Source: Phaseolus vulgaris (Eukaryota; Streptophyta; Magnoliopsida; Fabales; Fabaceae). From it: a stretch of 64,000 nt of DNA. The position numbers were made by a program, and so were the translations under genes. Within the stretch, counting starts at the first letter, position 1. Every line of letters starts with the position of its first letter. Positions 21,522 to 32,022 of this stretch are shown in pieces. The DNA is taken from assembly GCF_000499845.2 (NCBI RefSeq), contig NC_023758.2, forward strand, positions 38,334,108 to 38,398,107, written 5' to 3'. Under the pieces are notes generated by a model. The model worked only from the letters and a program-made list of their open reading frames with translations. It searched no databases and had not been told where the DNA came from.

Positions 21522-24500
21522 GTGATGGCAAGAGGTCGTCAGCAAAGTCAAACAAAGGGGAGAAGAGGGAGGTCTAAGTCTAAAGGTCGAGCCGTTGCCA
21601 AAGATGAGTGTGCTTTCTATCATGAGAAAGGGCACTGGAAGAAAGATTGTCCAAAACTGCAGAAGAAAGGGAAGGCTCCGCAAGATGCAAATGTTGCAGA
21701 ATGCAAAAATGATGTGGAATCAGATATCTCTTTAATTGTCTCGCTTTCAGCATCATCGTATCCAGATGAGTGGATATTGGATTGTACCTATCATATGTGT
21801 CCCATTCAGGAATGGTTCTTTTGAATTTCAAAAACTCGATGGCGGGGTTGTTTACATGGGTAATGATAATCCATGTAAGACAGCTGGGATAGGTTCAATC
21901 AAGCTGCGAAATCATGATGGATCCACCAGAATTTTGCGGGATGTACGGTACGTGCCAAAGTTGAAGAAGAATCTCATCTCATTGGGGGCTTTAGAATCTA
22001 AAGGCCTAGTTGTGACGATGCGAGATGGAATTCTTAAAGCAACTTCAGGAGCACTGGTGATGTTGAAAGGGTGAGGAAGAACAATCTATATTACTATCAA
22101 GGTAGTACAGTGGTGGGGACAGTAGCGGTAGCAACTTCTAGCACTAAGAAGGATGATGAGGCAACGAAGTTGTGGCATATGAGGTTGGGACATGCTGGAG
22201 AGAAATCCTTGCAAATTCTTACCAAGCAGGGATTGTTGAAAGGTACGAAGGCTTGCAAACTTGAATTTTGTGAGCATTGTGTTCTGGGAAAACAACGAAG
22301 AGTGAAGTTTGGCACTGCAATTCACAATACCGAGGGTATTCTGGATTATGTGCATTCAAATGTGTGGGGACCTGCCAAGACTCCCTCAATCGGAGGTAGG
22401 CATTATTTTGTCACTTTTGTGGATGATTTTTCCAGGAGAGTTTGAGTGTTTACTATGAAAAACAAAAATGATGTGCTTGAAATTTTCCTTAAGTGGAAAA
22501 CTCAAGTTGAAAACCAGACAGGAAGGAAGATTAAGGTTCTCCGAACAGACAATGGAGGATAATACAAGAGTGATCCATTCCTGAAGGTATGTCAAGATTG
22601 TGGCATAGTTCGGCACTTCACTGTTAGAAAAACACCACAGTAGAATGGGGTGCCGGAGCGTATGAACAAGACACTTGTGGAAAAAGTTCGTTGTATATTG
22701 TCTAATGCTGAGTTAGGCAGAGAGTTTTGGGCTGAGGCTGTGACATGCGCTCAACATCTCGTCAATCGTTTGCCATCATCTGCTATAGATGGCAAAACCC
22801 CGTTAGAGGTATGGTCTGGAAAACCTGCAACTGATTATGATTCTTTGCATATTTTTGGTTCTATTGCATATTATCATGTGATTGAATCAAAGTTGGATCC
22901 ACGGGCAAAGAAGGCTCTTTTCATGGGCTTTAGTCCTGGAGTGAAGGGATACCGTTTGTGGTGTCTAGAGGCAAAGAAGACGATTATCAGCAGGGATGTT
23001 ACCTTTGATGAATCTTCCATGTTAAAGAAGGTAAATCCAGAAGGAGCTGATAGTACTCCACAACAGGTGGAGTGTGCCTGGAAGCAGGTGGAGTTTGAGC
23101 CGACAGTGGTGATCCCAACACGAAATACCACAAGTGACTCTCCTATGGTAGAAGAAGAGTGAGATGAGGAAGAGGTTCCTACCCAAGAATCTCAACAGCA
23201 ATCAGTGCCAATTGCAGTTAGAAGACAAAGACGAGATATTCAGAAGCCTGCTCGTTTCATGGATATGGTTGCCTATGCACTTCCAGTTGTTGATGACATT
23301 CCATCCACTTACCCAGAAGCCATTCTGAGTTCAGAGAGTGGTAATTGGGTAGGTGCGATGGAAGAGGAGATGCAGTCTTTGAAGAAGAACAAGACATGGA
23401 AGCTGACACAATTACCAAAAGGTAAGAAGGCAATTGGTTGCAAATGGGTATTTGCAAAGAAAGAAGGATTTCCTAATAAAGAAGATGTTCGCTACAAGGC
23501 AAGGTTGGTTGCTAAAGGCTTTGCTCAGAGGGAGGGAATTGATTATAATGAGGTATTTTCTCCAGTTGTTAAACATTCCTCCATTCGAATTTTGTTGGCC
23601 TTGGTAGCACAATTGAATTTGGAGCTAGCTCAACTTGATGTAAAGACCGCGTTCCTACACGGTGATTTGAAGGAGGAAATCTATATGACTCAACCAGAAG
23701 GATACAAGGTTGCTGGTCAAGAAGATTTGGTTTGTAAACTTAGCAAATCATTGTACGGACTGAAACAATCTCTGAGACAGTAGTACAAACGATTTGATAA
23801 GTTCATGAAGGATCAGAAGTACAAGAGAAGCAAATATGATCACTATGTGTATTTACGCAGACTTGAAGATGGTTCCTACATTTACTTACTCTTATATGTT
23901 GATGATATGCTGATTGCAGCAAAGAGCCAAGTTGAGATTGACAGGTTAAAGGCTCAGTTGAGTAAAGAGTTCGAGATGAAGGATTTGGGGGAAGCCAAGA
24001 AGATTCTCGGCATGGAGATAAACAAGGATAGAGAGAGGGGAAAACTTTGGCTGTCACAGAAGCAGTATTTGCAGAAGGTACTACAACGTTTTGGTATACA
24101 CGAAGATACAAAACCTGTAAGTACCCCACTTGCTCCTCATTTGAAATTGAGTAGCCGTTTATCTCCGACGACTGATGAAGAACGAGAATACATGGCGAAA
24201 GTCCCATATGCAAATGCAGTTGGAAGCTTGATGTATGCAATGGTGTGTACAAGACCAGATATTTCACAGGCTATGAGTGTTGTTAGCAGGTACATGCATG
24301 ATCCGGGCAAGGGACATTGGCAAGCTGTGAGATGGATTCTACGGTACCTCCAAAATACCTTAGATGTTGGATTGACATTTGAGCAAGATGAATCACTTGG
24401 TCAATGCATAGTTGGATATTGTGATTCTGATTATGCAGGTGATTTGGATAAGCGACGGTCTACAACTGGCTATTTGTTCACTTTAGCAAAAGCGCCAGTT

Positions 24501-24872
24501 AGTTGGAAGTCTACCTTGCAGTCTACGGTGGCTTTGTCTACGACAGAGGCAGAGTATATGACGATTACAGAGGCTGTGAAGGAAGCAATTTGGCTTCATG
24601 GGTTGCTTAAAGACTTGGGAGTTGATCAGAAACAACTTGAGTTATATTCTGACAGTCAGAGTGCTATTCATTTAGCAAAGAATCAAGTCTTTCATGCACG
24701 GACGAAGCACATTGATGTTCGTTATCACTTTGTGCGTGAGATTCACGAAGAAGAGGAGATTGTTCTCCAGAAGATTCACACTACGGAGAATCCTGCAAAT
24801 ATGCTCACCAAGGTAGTTACAAGGACCGAGTTTGAACACTGTTTAGACTTAGTTAATATCTTGCACATTTGA
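21522..24872 (+). pseudogene. Copia gag-pol remnants: zinc knuckle, protease, integrase, reverse transcriptase, RNase H
   Basis: Pieces in order: 21522-21824 has a gag knuckle CAFYHEKGHWKKDC (second Cys changed to Tyr) and the protease start WILDCTYHMCP, where two residues of the usual DSx catalytic motif are missing. 21736-22445 has GAG-pre-integrase LWHMRLGHAGEKSL..CEHCVLGKQRRVKF and the integrase start. Stops follow at about 22443, 22561 and 22641 (as in RTDNGG*Y). 22650-23162 is the integrase end; 23205-23783 is RT (AIGCKWVFAKKEG, LDVKTAFLHGDLKEEIYM); there is a stop at about 23781. 23805-24872 has the YVDD box (LLLYVDDMLIAAK) and RNase H (YCDSDYAGD, STTEAEYM, KHIDVRYHFVRE). Most of gag is missing. 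Not autonomous. Confidence 0.93.
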
Positions 24873-24979
24873 AGTTGGCGTCCGGAGGCGCAAATTTGAA
24901 GCACTGCAAAGTTTGTTTTTGTTATGTTTTGAGAAGATTTGTTTTAGGTGGGACTTGAAATTAAGCCAAGGTGGAGATT

Positions 24980-25298
24980 TGTTGATTTTGGCTTAATCCC
25001 AAGTCCCACATCGGTGGGTTCATTGTTTGGGAAGGAGGTTTGAGGGTTATAAATTAAACTCTCCTCCTTCACTGTAATATATCCCAATTTGTAATATCTT
25101 ATCTCATAATAATAAAAGTGAGTTGTTTTTGCTGAACTCGGAAATTAGGCTAAATTGGCCAAATTCCGTTAACAATTTTCTATTGTGTTTTTTCTTCTTT
25201 ATCTCTTTTATTATTCCGCTTTATTTATTCAATATTATTTATCGGCTAACTCTGTTAGAATTTTGTTTTAGTGAAAAAATTACCCGTTTTTCCCAACA
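24980..25298 (+). repeat. 3' LTR of Copia element 1
   Basis: 319 bp, starts TGTTGATTTTGGC after a purine tract and ends CCCAACA. About 5% diverged from the 5' LTR. Confidence 0.93.
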
Positions 25299-25631
25299 AC
25301 TTGTACCCAGTGAAAATGACACTTAATTTGTTTGAACTGGAATTGAAACTAATATCAGCATCATATACTCTCTCTTCCAAGCTAGGAAACCACTGTGCAG
25401 TGTCAGATTGACCGATGGCATTTACACTGATGCCCACATGGGGATATTCAGGATCCCATTCATTAACATAGGTTTAACATCTCCCGAAGTATTGAAGAAG
25501 TTTCCAGTGTGACCAAGTTGCTGATAGTTGAATTCTAATGAAGCTGCATGTATTACAAGAAGCAAGAGTGTTAACGTTACATGAAAACAAGCATGTACAT
25601 AACTTTTCTTACAGTAGCAAGATGCTGCCAT

Positions 25632-26929
25632 GACTGGAGAAATGATGTTGGGTGCAATGATAAATGGAATACTAAAATATACTTAAGCTTGGGTAGAGCA
25701 TGTACTTTAGGTTTTTTAGCTGCTTGTAGAGTTGTAGTTAATTCCTGTTGTTTCTTGTTTTTCACTCTTTTATGGTTGAATTAGTCATATAAAGGGAAAT
25801 GAAACGAACCCTCTATGAAAAAGTGGATGCAAAATGCAAATTTAATTGCTATGTCAACCACATCTGTGTATTAAATGTGAACCACTCTGGATGGCTATTC
25901 CAACGAAATTTCTCAAGTGAAAATCATGACTTCTACAGAAAATTTGAAGTCATTTTGTTGTTTGGACTATTTTTTTAAAAATAAAATAAAATAAAAATTT
26001 ATTCACATTGAATGTTTTTACGTAAATACATACTCGGTTTTTACTTTGAATCAGGTCACGTTGACTTGACATTACATTCACTTTCCAATAATCAATATTA
26101 TTATTTTATTATAATATAATATTTTATTTTATTTAAAAAAAAACAGTTTTAAAGTATATATATTTAATGAACAGGAAAAAATATATTTTCCTTTATAACT
26201 TTGAAGTTGTCTTCAACTAATTGAAGCTGACAAATTACACGCAAAGAAGTCTATAAAAGTTGTTATCCACAACCACAAAAATAAAACAAAAAATAAGAAA
26301 TTTCCAAATAAAAAGGCATTGAAATTATCCGACAATTCCTCTTACCTTCTCTATCAACTCATCAATTCCATACCATTCCTTGAAACATTTGCAACCTAAT
26401 CTCGGCGTTATCACTCACATATTTATCATTTTTCATCTTTTAAGCTGATAAAAAAAACTTTTCATCTTCTAATTAATACACTCCAATGTTATTTTGATTC
26501 AAAAACTTCAAAGACTGTACACTCTGTGTATTTATTTTAATACACTCTTGTTTAGTGTATTTTTCTTGTTCAAAATAAAGAGCATTAGTGAAAAAAATGC
26601 AATCAATATGAGAAAGCAAAAATATATGCACCAAATTGGATTAAAAAAAAATTTTAGAGTTCGAGATGAATTGATATTGTTTTGATTGTTTCTCTTTCGT
26701 CTTATACATCTAATGCAAAATATAGTGTCACTAGATGGTATTGATATGTGAAAATAGTCTTAGATATGACTATGTTTTTTATTGGATGGACGCATCTCCA
26801 TTAGAATGAGAGTTCGAGAATTCCATGAATTAAACCAAGTTTTATTCGACAATTTCTAAGATGCTTGTGATATATCCCAATTTTATTTGTCATTGGTTGG
26901 TAGTCAACTTGAGGGTGATGCTTTATAGA
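25632..26929. other. Upstream flank of broken LecRK copy C, then AT-rich DNA
   Basis: 25740-26480 matches the promoter flank of copy B. From 26480 to 26929 no gene is seen; a stretch near 26790-26850 reads REFHELNQVLFDNF on plus and may belong to the Gypsy relic that follows. Confidence 0.5.
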
Positions 26930-27245
26930 CTACGAGAGTTTGGGGAAGAGAAAAGACAAGTGATCAAGGAAGAAATCACATATATTTGATAAATCCAATA
27001 CCCATAATGGTTAGCCAAATGTGGTGATGATAAAGAAAGTGAGCGGAAAATGATAGATGTGTGTGGACTTTACAAACTTGAATAACACATGTCCCAATGA
27101 CTTTTACCCTTTGTCCAACATCGATGTACTAGTGTATAATACATCAGGATGTGAGTTGCTCAACTTTATGAATGTCTATTCAAGTTATAAACAGATCCAC
27201 ATGCATATGAAGAAAAAACTACATTTATGACAGAAGGTTCTCCAT
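26930..27245 (+). mobile_element. Ty3/Gypsy reverse-transcriptase relic
   Basis: Across frameshifts and stops, the plus strand reads VIKEEIT..., QYP.WLA, NVVMIKKVSGK, DVCGLYKLE/CVDFTNLNNTCPNDFYPL, SGCELLNFMNVYSSYKQIHMH and KKKTTFMTE. This is the conserved N-terminal part of Gypsy RT (family pattern: WLANVVMVKKANGKWRMCVDFTDLNKACPKD...). No LTRs recognised nearby. Fully degenerate. Confidence 0.7.
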
Positions 27246-27929
27246 CCAAAGGTCAGAGTGGGCTGAATGGTCAATGAATGATTAGAACACTCGCCAGATC
27301 AACATATGATTGATAATATAGTATTAAACTCAAAACCAATATTATCCCCTAAAGGTCAACCTTAGAAAACCTCAAAGGGTGTTCTCTTGAGTCGATTAAC
27401 GAGATTTTCGAAATGTTATTATGTTGTCAAATATAATAACAAACAAAATAATTTTTCACTTTTCATTCCTAGATTCGCCCTAAACTATTTTTCTATTACT
27501 TAAGGATCTCTTCAAACTTTCTAAAAAGACTCAAGTGACAATAAACACTACCACATTAATAAATACAATAAGCTAGCTGGAAAAAAAACTTTCCTCTAAC
27601 TAAAATAATTATTATTTCAATTATTTATTATCATAATATAAAAAAAATAAAACAAAATAAAAAGTATTCTAATAATTGATTATGGTTCTCTTTGACTTGA
27701 GAGTCTTCTTCATTGCAGGTTTAATGAATGAGAGGTGTTTGATGAAGATAATTATTGTTGCTTTAATTTCCATATATATAAAGTGTGTAGGATGCCGATA
27801 ATATATATAATTCTATCGATTATTAGATTAGTGTTAAATCATTCTAAACATTTAATTTCATAATAGAAATGTTCATTCCTTATATAAGAAAGTACGTTAA
27901 AAATATTATATCAACTAGAAATAAAATAA

Positions 27930-27967
<38 letters not shown>

Positions 27968-28663
27968 CTTATTTATATATGGTAAGACTTCTAATTTTAA
28001 AAACAACAATCTCTATAATACTATACTAAAGGGTTGCGGCGGAATCATGTAACACTTAAAAATATTTGGGTAAAAACGTAATATTATAATCTTATATGTG
28101 TTTGGCTGAGCATCAATACAATTATAAACTGTCATACAAAAATTTCACCATATGTAAACAATTTAATTCCAGCAATTATATATCCCAATAAAATTAAGAG
28201 TTGTGTGCATTAGCTTGATGCTTTGAGAGTTGAAAAAACGTTGGTTGCAATCTGCACGTTGATGCTTTGAAAGTAGTGGCTATGTAAATCAGTTCACTCT
28301 CATAATATTTTTGAATAATGCACTAAATTATTCTCTTAAAACTTAATTAAATTATAATATATACAAGAGATTTGGACCGCCTCGGACAAGAAATAGAATT
28401 GATGAAGTATCACTTTCAGTAAACAAACAATTTAATACGCTTATGTACTATTCTCCACCTTCCAACCATACGCCGTGTCAAACAAAATTACTTAGCAATG
28501 GAGAGAAACACTCAATTTCTTCTTTCTTTTTTTTTGTATAAAAATTAATCTACAAATAACATTTTTTTAGAAGCATGCTTTGCATGTGCTGCTGCAGCTG
28601 CATTTAGAGCATTAAATACATGTCTGAGTAAGTGATGAATATCATAAGCCAAGGGAGCAAAGT
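27246..28663. other. Intergenic and promoter of the LRR receptor kinase
   Basis: AT-rich. A perfect (TA)n run lies at about 27930-27962. The last 300-400 bp upstream of 28664 should be promoter and 5' UTR, with a TTTGTATAAAAATTAATC segment near 28533. No gene seen. Confidence 0.5.
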
Positions 28664-31600
28664 ATGGCTTTTTCTTCTCAATTACTTGTTCATTTTGGCT
28701 TATTACTCATCCTCCTACACCTTCAGCTACACCACCTCTTCATTGGTGTATCAGCAGCCACTTTAAGCATCACCACAGACACAGAAGCCTTGATCTCATT
28801 CAAGTCTCAACTGAGAAATGACACTCTCAATCACTTATCTTCCTGGAACCAAAATTCATCCCCATGCAATTGGACTGGTGTCCAATGTGACAGGCTTGGC
28901 CAAAGAGTCACTGCCTTGGAGCTTTCAGGCTTGGGACTCTCAGGTCACTTAAGTCCTTATATTGGTAACCTCTCCTCTCTTCAGTTCCTCCAATTGCAGA
29001 ATAACCAACTCATTGGACTCATTCCTGACCAAATTGGCAACCTATTCAGTTTGAGAGTTCTAAATATGAGCTTTAATATGTTAGAAGGAAAACTTCCTTC
29101 CAACATCACCCACTTGAATGAGCTCCAGATTCTTGATTTATCCTCAAACAAGATTGTCAGCAAGATTCCTGAAGGCATCAGCAGCTTGAAAAAGCTTCAG
29201 GCTTTGAAACTGGGAAGGAATAGCCTCTACGGTGCAATCCCAGCATCTCTGGGCAACATTTCTTCTCTCAAAAATATCAGTTTTGGCACCAATTTTCTCT
29301 CTGGTTCGATTCCCAGCGACTTGGGTAGGCTGCATGATTTGATTGAGCTTGATATCATTCTTAACAATCTCAATGGAACTGTTCCACCTGTTATATACAA
29401 CTTATCTTCCCTTGTAAACTTTGCGTTGGCTGGAAACTCTTTATGGGGTGAGATTCCACAGAATGTTGGCCACAAATTTCAAAAGCTTATAGTGTTCAAT
29501 ATCTGCTTCAATTATTTCACAGGTAGAATTCCAGGGTCTTTGCACAACATCACCAACATTCAGGTCATTCGCATGCGTTCCAACCTTTATGAAGGAACAC
29601 TGCCACCAGGTTTGGGAAATCTCCCATTTCTTCGCATGTATGATACTTCATATAACAGGATAGTTAGTTCGGGTGTCAGAGATCTAGACTTCATCACTTC
29701 TCTGACTAACAGCACTCACCTAAAGTTTCTGGCAATTGAGGGAAATATGCTGGAAGGTGAAATTCCTGAAACCATTGGCAATCTCTCCAAGGATCTCACA
29801 AATTTATACCTGGGAAGGAATCGTTTCAGCGGAAGCATACCTACCTCCATTGGTCGTCTTAGTGGCTTAGGGGTGTTAAACATAAGCTACAATTCAATCT
29901 CTGGAGAAATCCCACATGAATTAGGCCAATTAGCGGAACTACAAGAACTATCTCTAGCTGGAAATGAGATATCAGGGGTTATTCCAGACTCCCTTGGTAA
30001 CCTCCTCAAGTTAAACCTGATTGATTTGTCAAGAAACAAACTAGTGGGGAGAATACCTACCAGTTTTGGGAATTTGCAAAGTCTACTTTACATGGACTTA
30101 TCAAGCAACCAACTCAATGAAAGCATTCCTATGGAAATCCTCAATCTCCCAACTTTGAGCAATGTTTTGAATTTGTCAATGAACTCTTTGAGTGGACCAA
30201 TACCTCAAATTGGGAGATTGAGTGGTGTTGCCTCCATTGACTTTTCTAGCAACCAATTGGATGGTGACATCCCCAGTTCATTCAGCAATTGTCTCAGCTT
30301 GGAAAATTTGTTTTTGACCAGGAATCAGCTTTCGGGTTCCATTCCAAAGTCTCTTGGAGAAGTGAGAGGCTTGGAAACTTTGGACCTATCCTCCAACCAA
30401 CTCTCTGGAACCATTCCTGTTGAACTTCAAAACTTACAGGTGCTTAGGCTCTTAAACCTCTCGTATAATGATTTAGAAGGAGCCATTCCAAGTGGTAGAG
30501 TTTTCCAAAATCTCTCTGCCGTACATTTAGAAGGCAATGGAAATCTCTGCTTGCAATCCCCTTGTGTGAATCGTGGCGAAGGAAGAAGAAATGTCCGACA
30601 TTACATCATCGTAGCCGTTGCAGTAGCATTGGTACTGTGTCTCACAATTGGCTCAATACTATATATAAAGAGCAGAAAGGTGAAGGTATCATCATCATCT
30701 GAACAGCTAAAACCTCTTGCGGTAATGATCTCTTATGATGAGCTTCGTTTAGCAACTGAGGAGTTCAACCAGGAAAACTTACTAGGTGTTGGGAGCTTTG
30801 GCTCAGTTTACAAAGGCAATCTAAGTTATGGAACTACTGTTGCAGTGAAAGTTCTTGACACCCTGAGAACTGGTTCTCTAAAGAGTTTCTTTGCAGAATG
30901 TGAGGCTATGAAGAACTCGAGGCATCGAAATCTAGTTAAGATCATCACATCATGCTCCAGTGTTGACTTCAAAAACAATGACTTTCTGGCTCTGGTGTAT
31001 GAGTATCAATGTAATGGTAGCTTGGAAGACTGGATTAAGGGGAAGAGAAAGCATGCAAACGGAAATGGGTTGAACCTTATGGAGAGACTGAACATAGCAA
31101 TAGATGTTGCGTGTGCATTGGAGTACCTGCACAATGATAGTGAAATCCCAGTTGTGCACTGTGATTTGAAGCCTAGCAACATTCTCTTGGACGCAGACTT
31201 GACGGCAAAGGTTGGAGACTTTGGATTGGCTAGGTTGCTTATTCAAAGATCAACCAATCAAGTTTCCATTAGCTCCAGTCGTGTTCTTAGGGGTTCAATC
31301 GGCTACATACCTCCAGGTTAATGCATATTCATACTAGTTTCTCTTTCCCTCTTTGTGAACCTTTCATTTAATATCAAATTATGGAACATGATGAATAATT
31401 AGTATGGTTGGTTTTGCAATGCAGAATATGGATGGGGAGAGAAAGCATGTACAGCTGGAGATGTATATAGTTTTGGCATAGTGTTGCTAGAGTTATTCTC
31501 TGGAAAAAGTCCAACTGATGAATTCTTCACTGGAGGCCTAGGCATAAGAAGATGGGTGCATTCAGCATTCAAAGAGAAGACAATGGAAGCCATTGACCCT

Positions 31601-31786
31601 GAGTTGGTGTCCCTCATTTCGCATGATGACCCTTCAGAGGGACCAAATAACGTACAAGTTTATTGTGTGGATGCAATTCTAGGAGTAGCCATATCTTGCA
31701 CTGCAGACAACCCAGATGAACGCATTGGCATTAGAGATGCTGTTCTCCAACTCAAAGCTTCCAGAGACTCTTTTGAATCACTCTGA
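28664..31786 (+). CDS. LRR receptor-like kinase, subfamily XII (Xa21/EFR/At3g47570 type), two exons
   Basis: Predicted plasma-membrane pattern-recognition-type receptor. Exon 1 is 28664-31316, exon 2 is 31425-31786, with a GT..AG intron splitting the Glu codon of the PPE(Y) motif; total 1004 residues, in phase. Signal peptide about 1-31; LRRNT_2 cap TDTEALISFKSQLRNDTLNHL; about 20 extracellular LRRs of the LxxLxLSxNxLxGxIP type to about residue 620; transmembrane helix about 646-667; kinase with GVGSFG (about 708-713), VAVK, HCDLKPSN (His832-Cys833-Asp834) and DFG (852-854). The HCD makes it a non-RD kinase, the class typical of innate immune receptors such as Xa21, FLS2 and EFR. The intron position within the activation segment is as in relatives of this subfamily. 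The exon-1 frame would stop at 31321 if the intron were retained. Ligand unknown. It is the only LRR kinase here. Confidence 0.94.
31317..31424 (+). other. Intron of the LRR-XII kinase gene
   Basis: 108 bp, donor GTTAAT, acceptor TGCAG. Removal restores PPEYGWGEKACTAGDVYSFG. Confidence 0.9.
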
Positions 31787-32022
31787 TCACATTTCTACTG
31801 CACATACCAACTCTTAAACATTTCACAAAAATAGTGCTGAAATTTTATGATCACGGAAATGTAAAACGTAATAATACTTTTTTTTACCTTGAAATGATCA
31901 AATGTTTTAGTTTGTCTAAGTCAAAGAATATGATAGAAATTGAGGTGCCAGTAATAGATTATAGGTTTTATGTTTGTGGCTAATTGCACTTGTAAAACTT
32001 ATATCTTCAAATTGTTTATAGC
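31787..32022. other. 3' flank of the LRR-XII kinase gene
   Basis: AT-rich, probable 3' UTR and terminator region. No gene. Confidence 0.4.

Larger units (their letters stand above)
21128..25298 (+). mobile_element. Ty1/Copia retrotransposon (Tnt1/Tork-like), complete LTRs, dead coding region
   Basis: LTRs at 21128-21446 and 24980-25298 are each 319 bp, beginning TGTTGATTTT and ending CCAACA. I count about 17 differences between them (about 5%). A TGGTATCAGAGC primer-binding site follows the left LTR (tRNA-Met type), and a purine-rich AAGGTGGAGATT precedes the right LTR. The 5-base flanks (AGCCT, ACTTG) are not identical, so no clean target duplication is claimed. It sits within the lectin-coding part of LecRK copy C. 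Confidence 0.95.
20758..25631 (-). pseudogene. LecRK copy C, broken: internal deletion, Copia insertion, kinase truncated
   Basis: The 5' part (25631 down to about 25299) starts MAASCYCKKSYVHACFHV and goes through LEFNYQQLGHTG to NTSGDVK. It then jumps, out of frame, to YVNEWDPEYPHVGISVNA, a loss of about 104 codons relative to copy A, and continues to VIFTGY. A Copia element (21128-25298) interrupts at that point. Coding resemblance resumes at 21127 with NLRDILPDWVEFGFSAATGDYYEEHALSSWSF, the transmembrane helix VIGLSFGLGVGLLIVILGV and SLPKKFSFQELAR. It stops at about 20757 against the repeat at 20285. No kinase core remains. Cannot encode a functional receptor kinase. Confidence 0.92.

Noticed and set aside
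21123..25303. Target-site duplication for Copia element 1
   Set aside because: The adjacent five-base flanks AGCCT and ACTTG do not match; only a shifted CTTG is shared, so no duplication is claimed.
31317..31425. Premature stop making the LRR-XII kinase a pseudogene
   Set aside because: The stop at 31321 lies within a clean GT..AG intron; splicing restores the PPEYG motif in frame.
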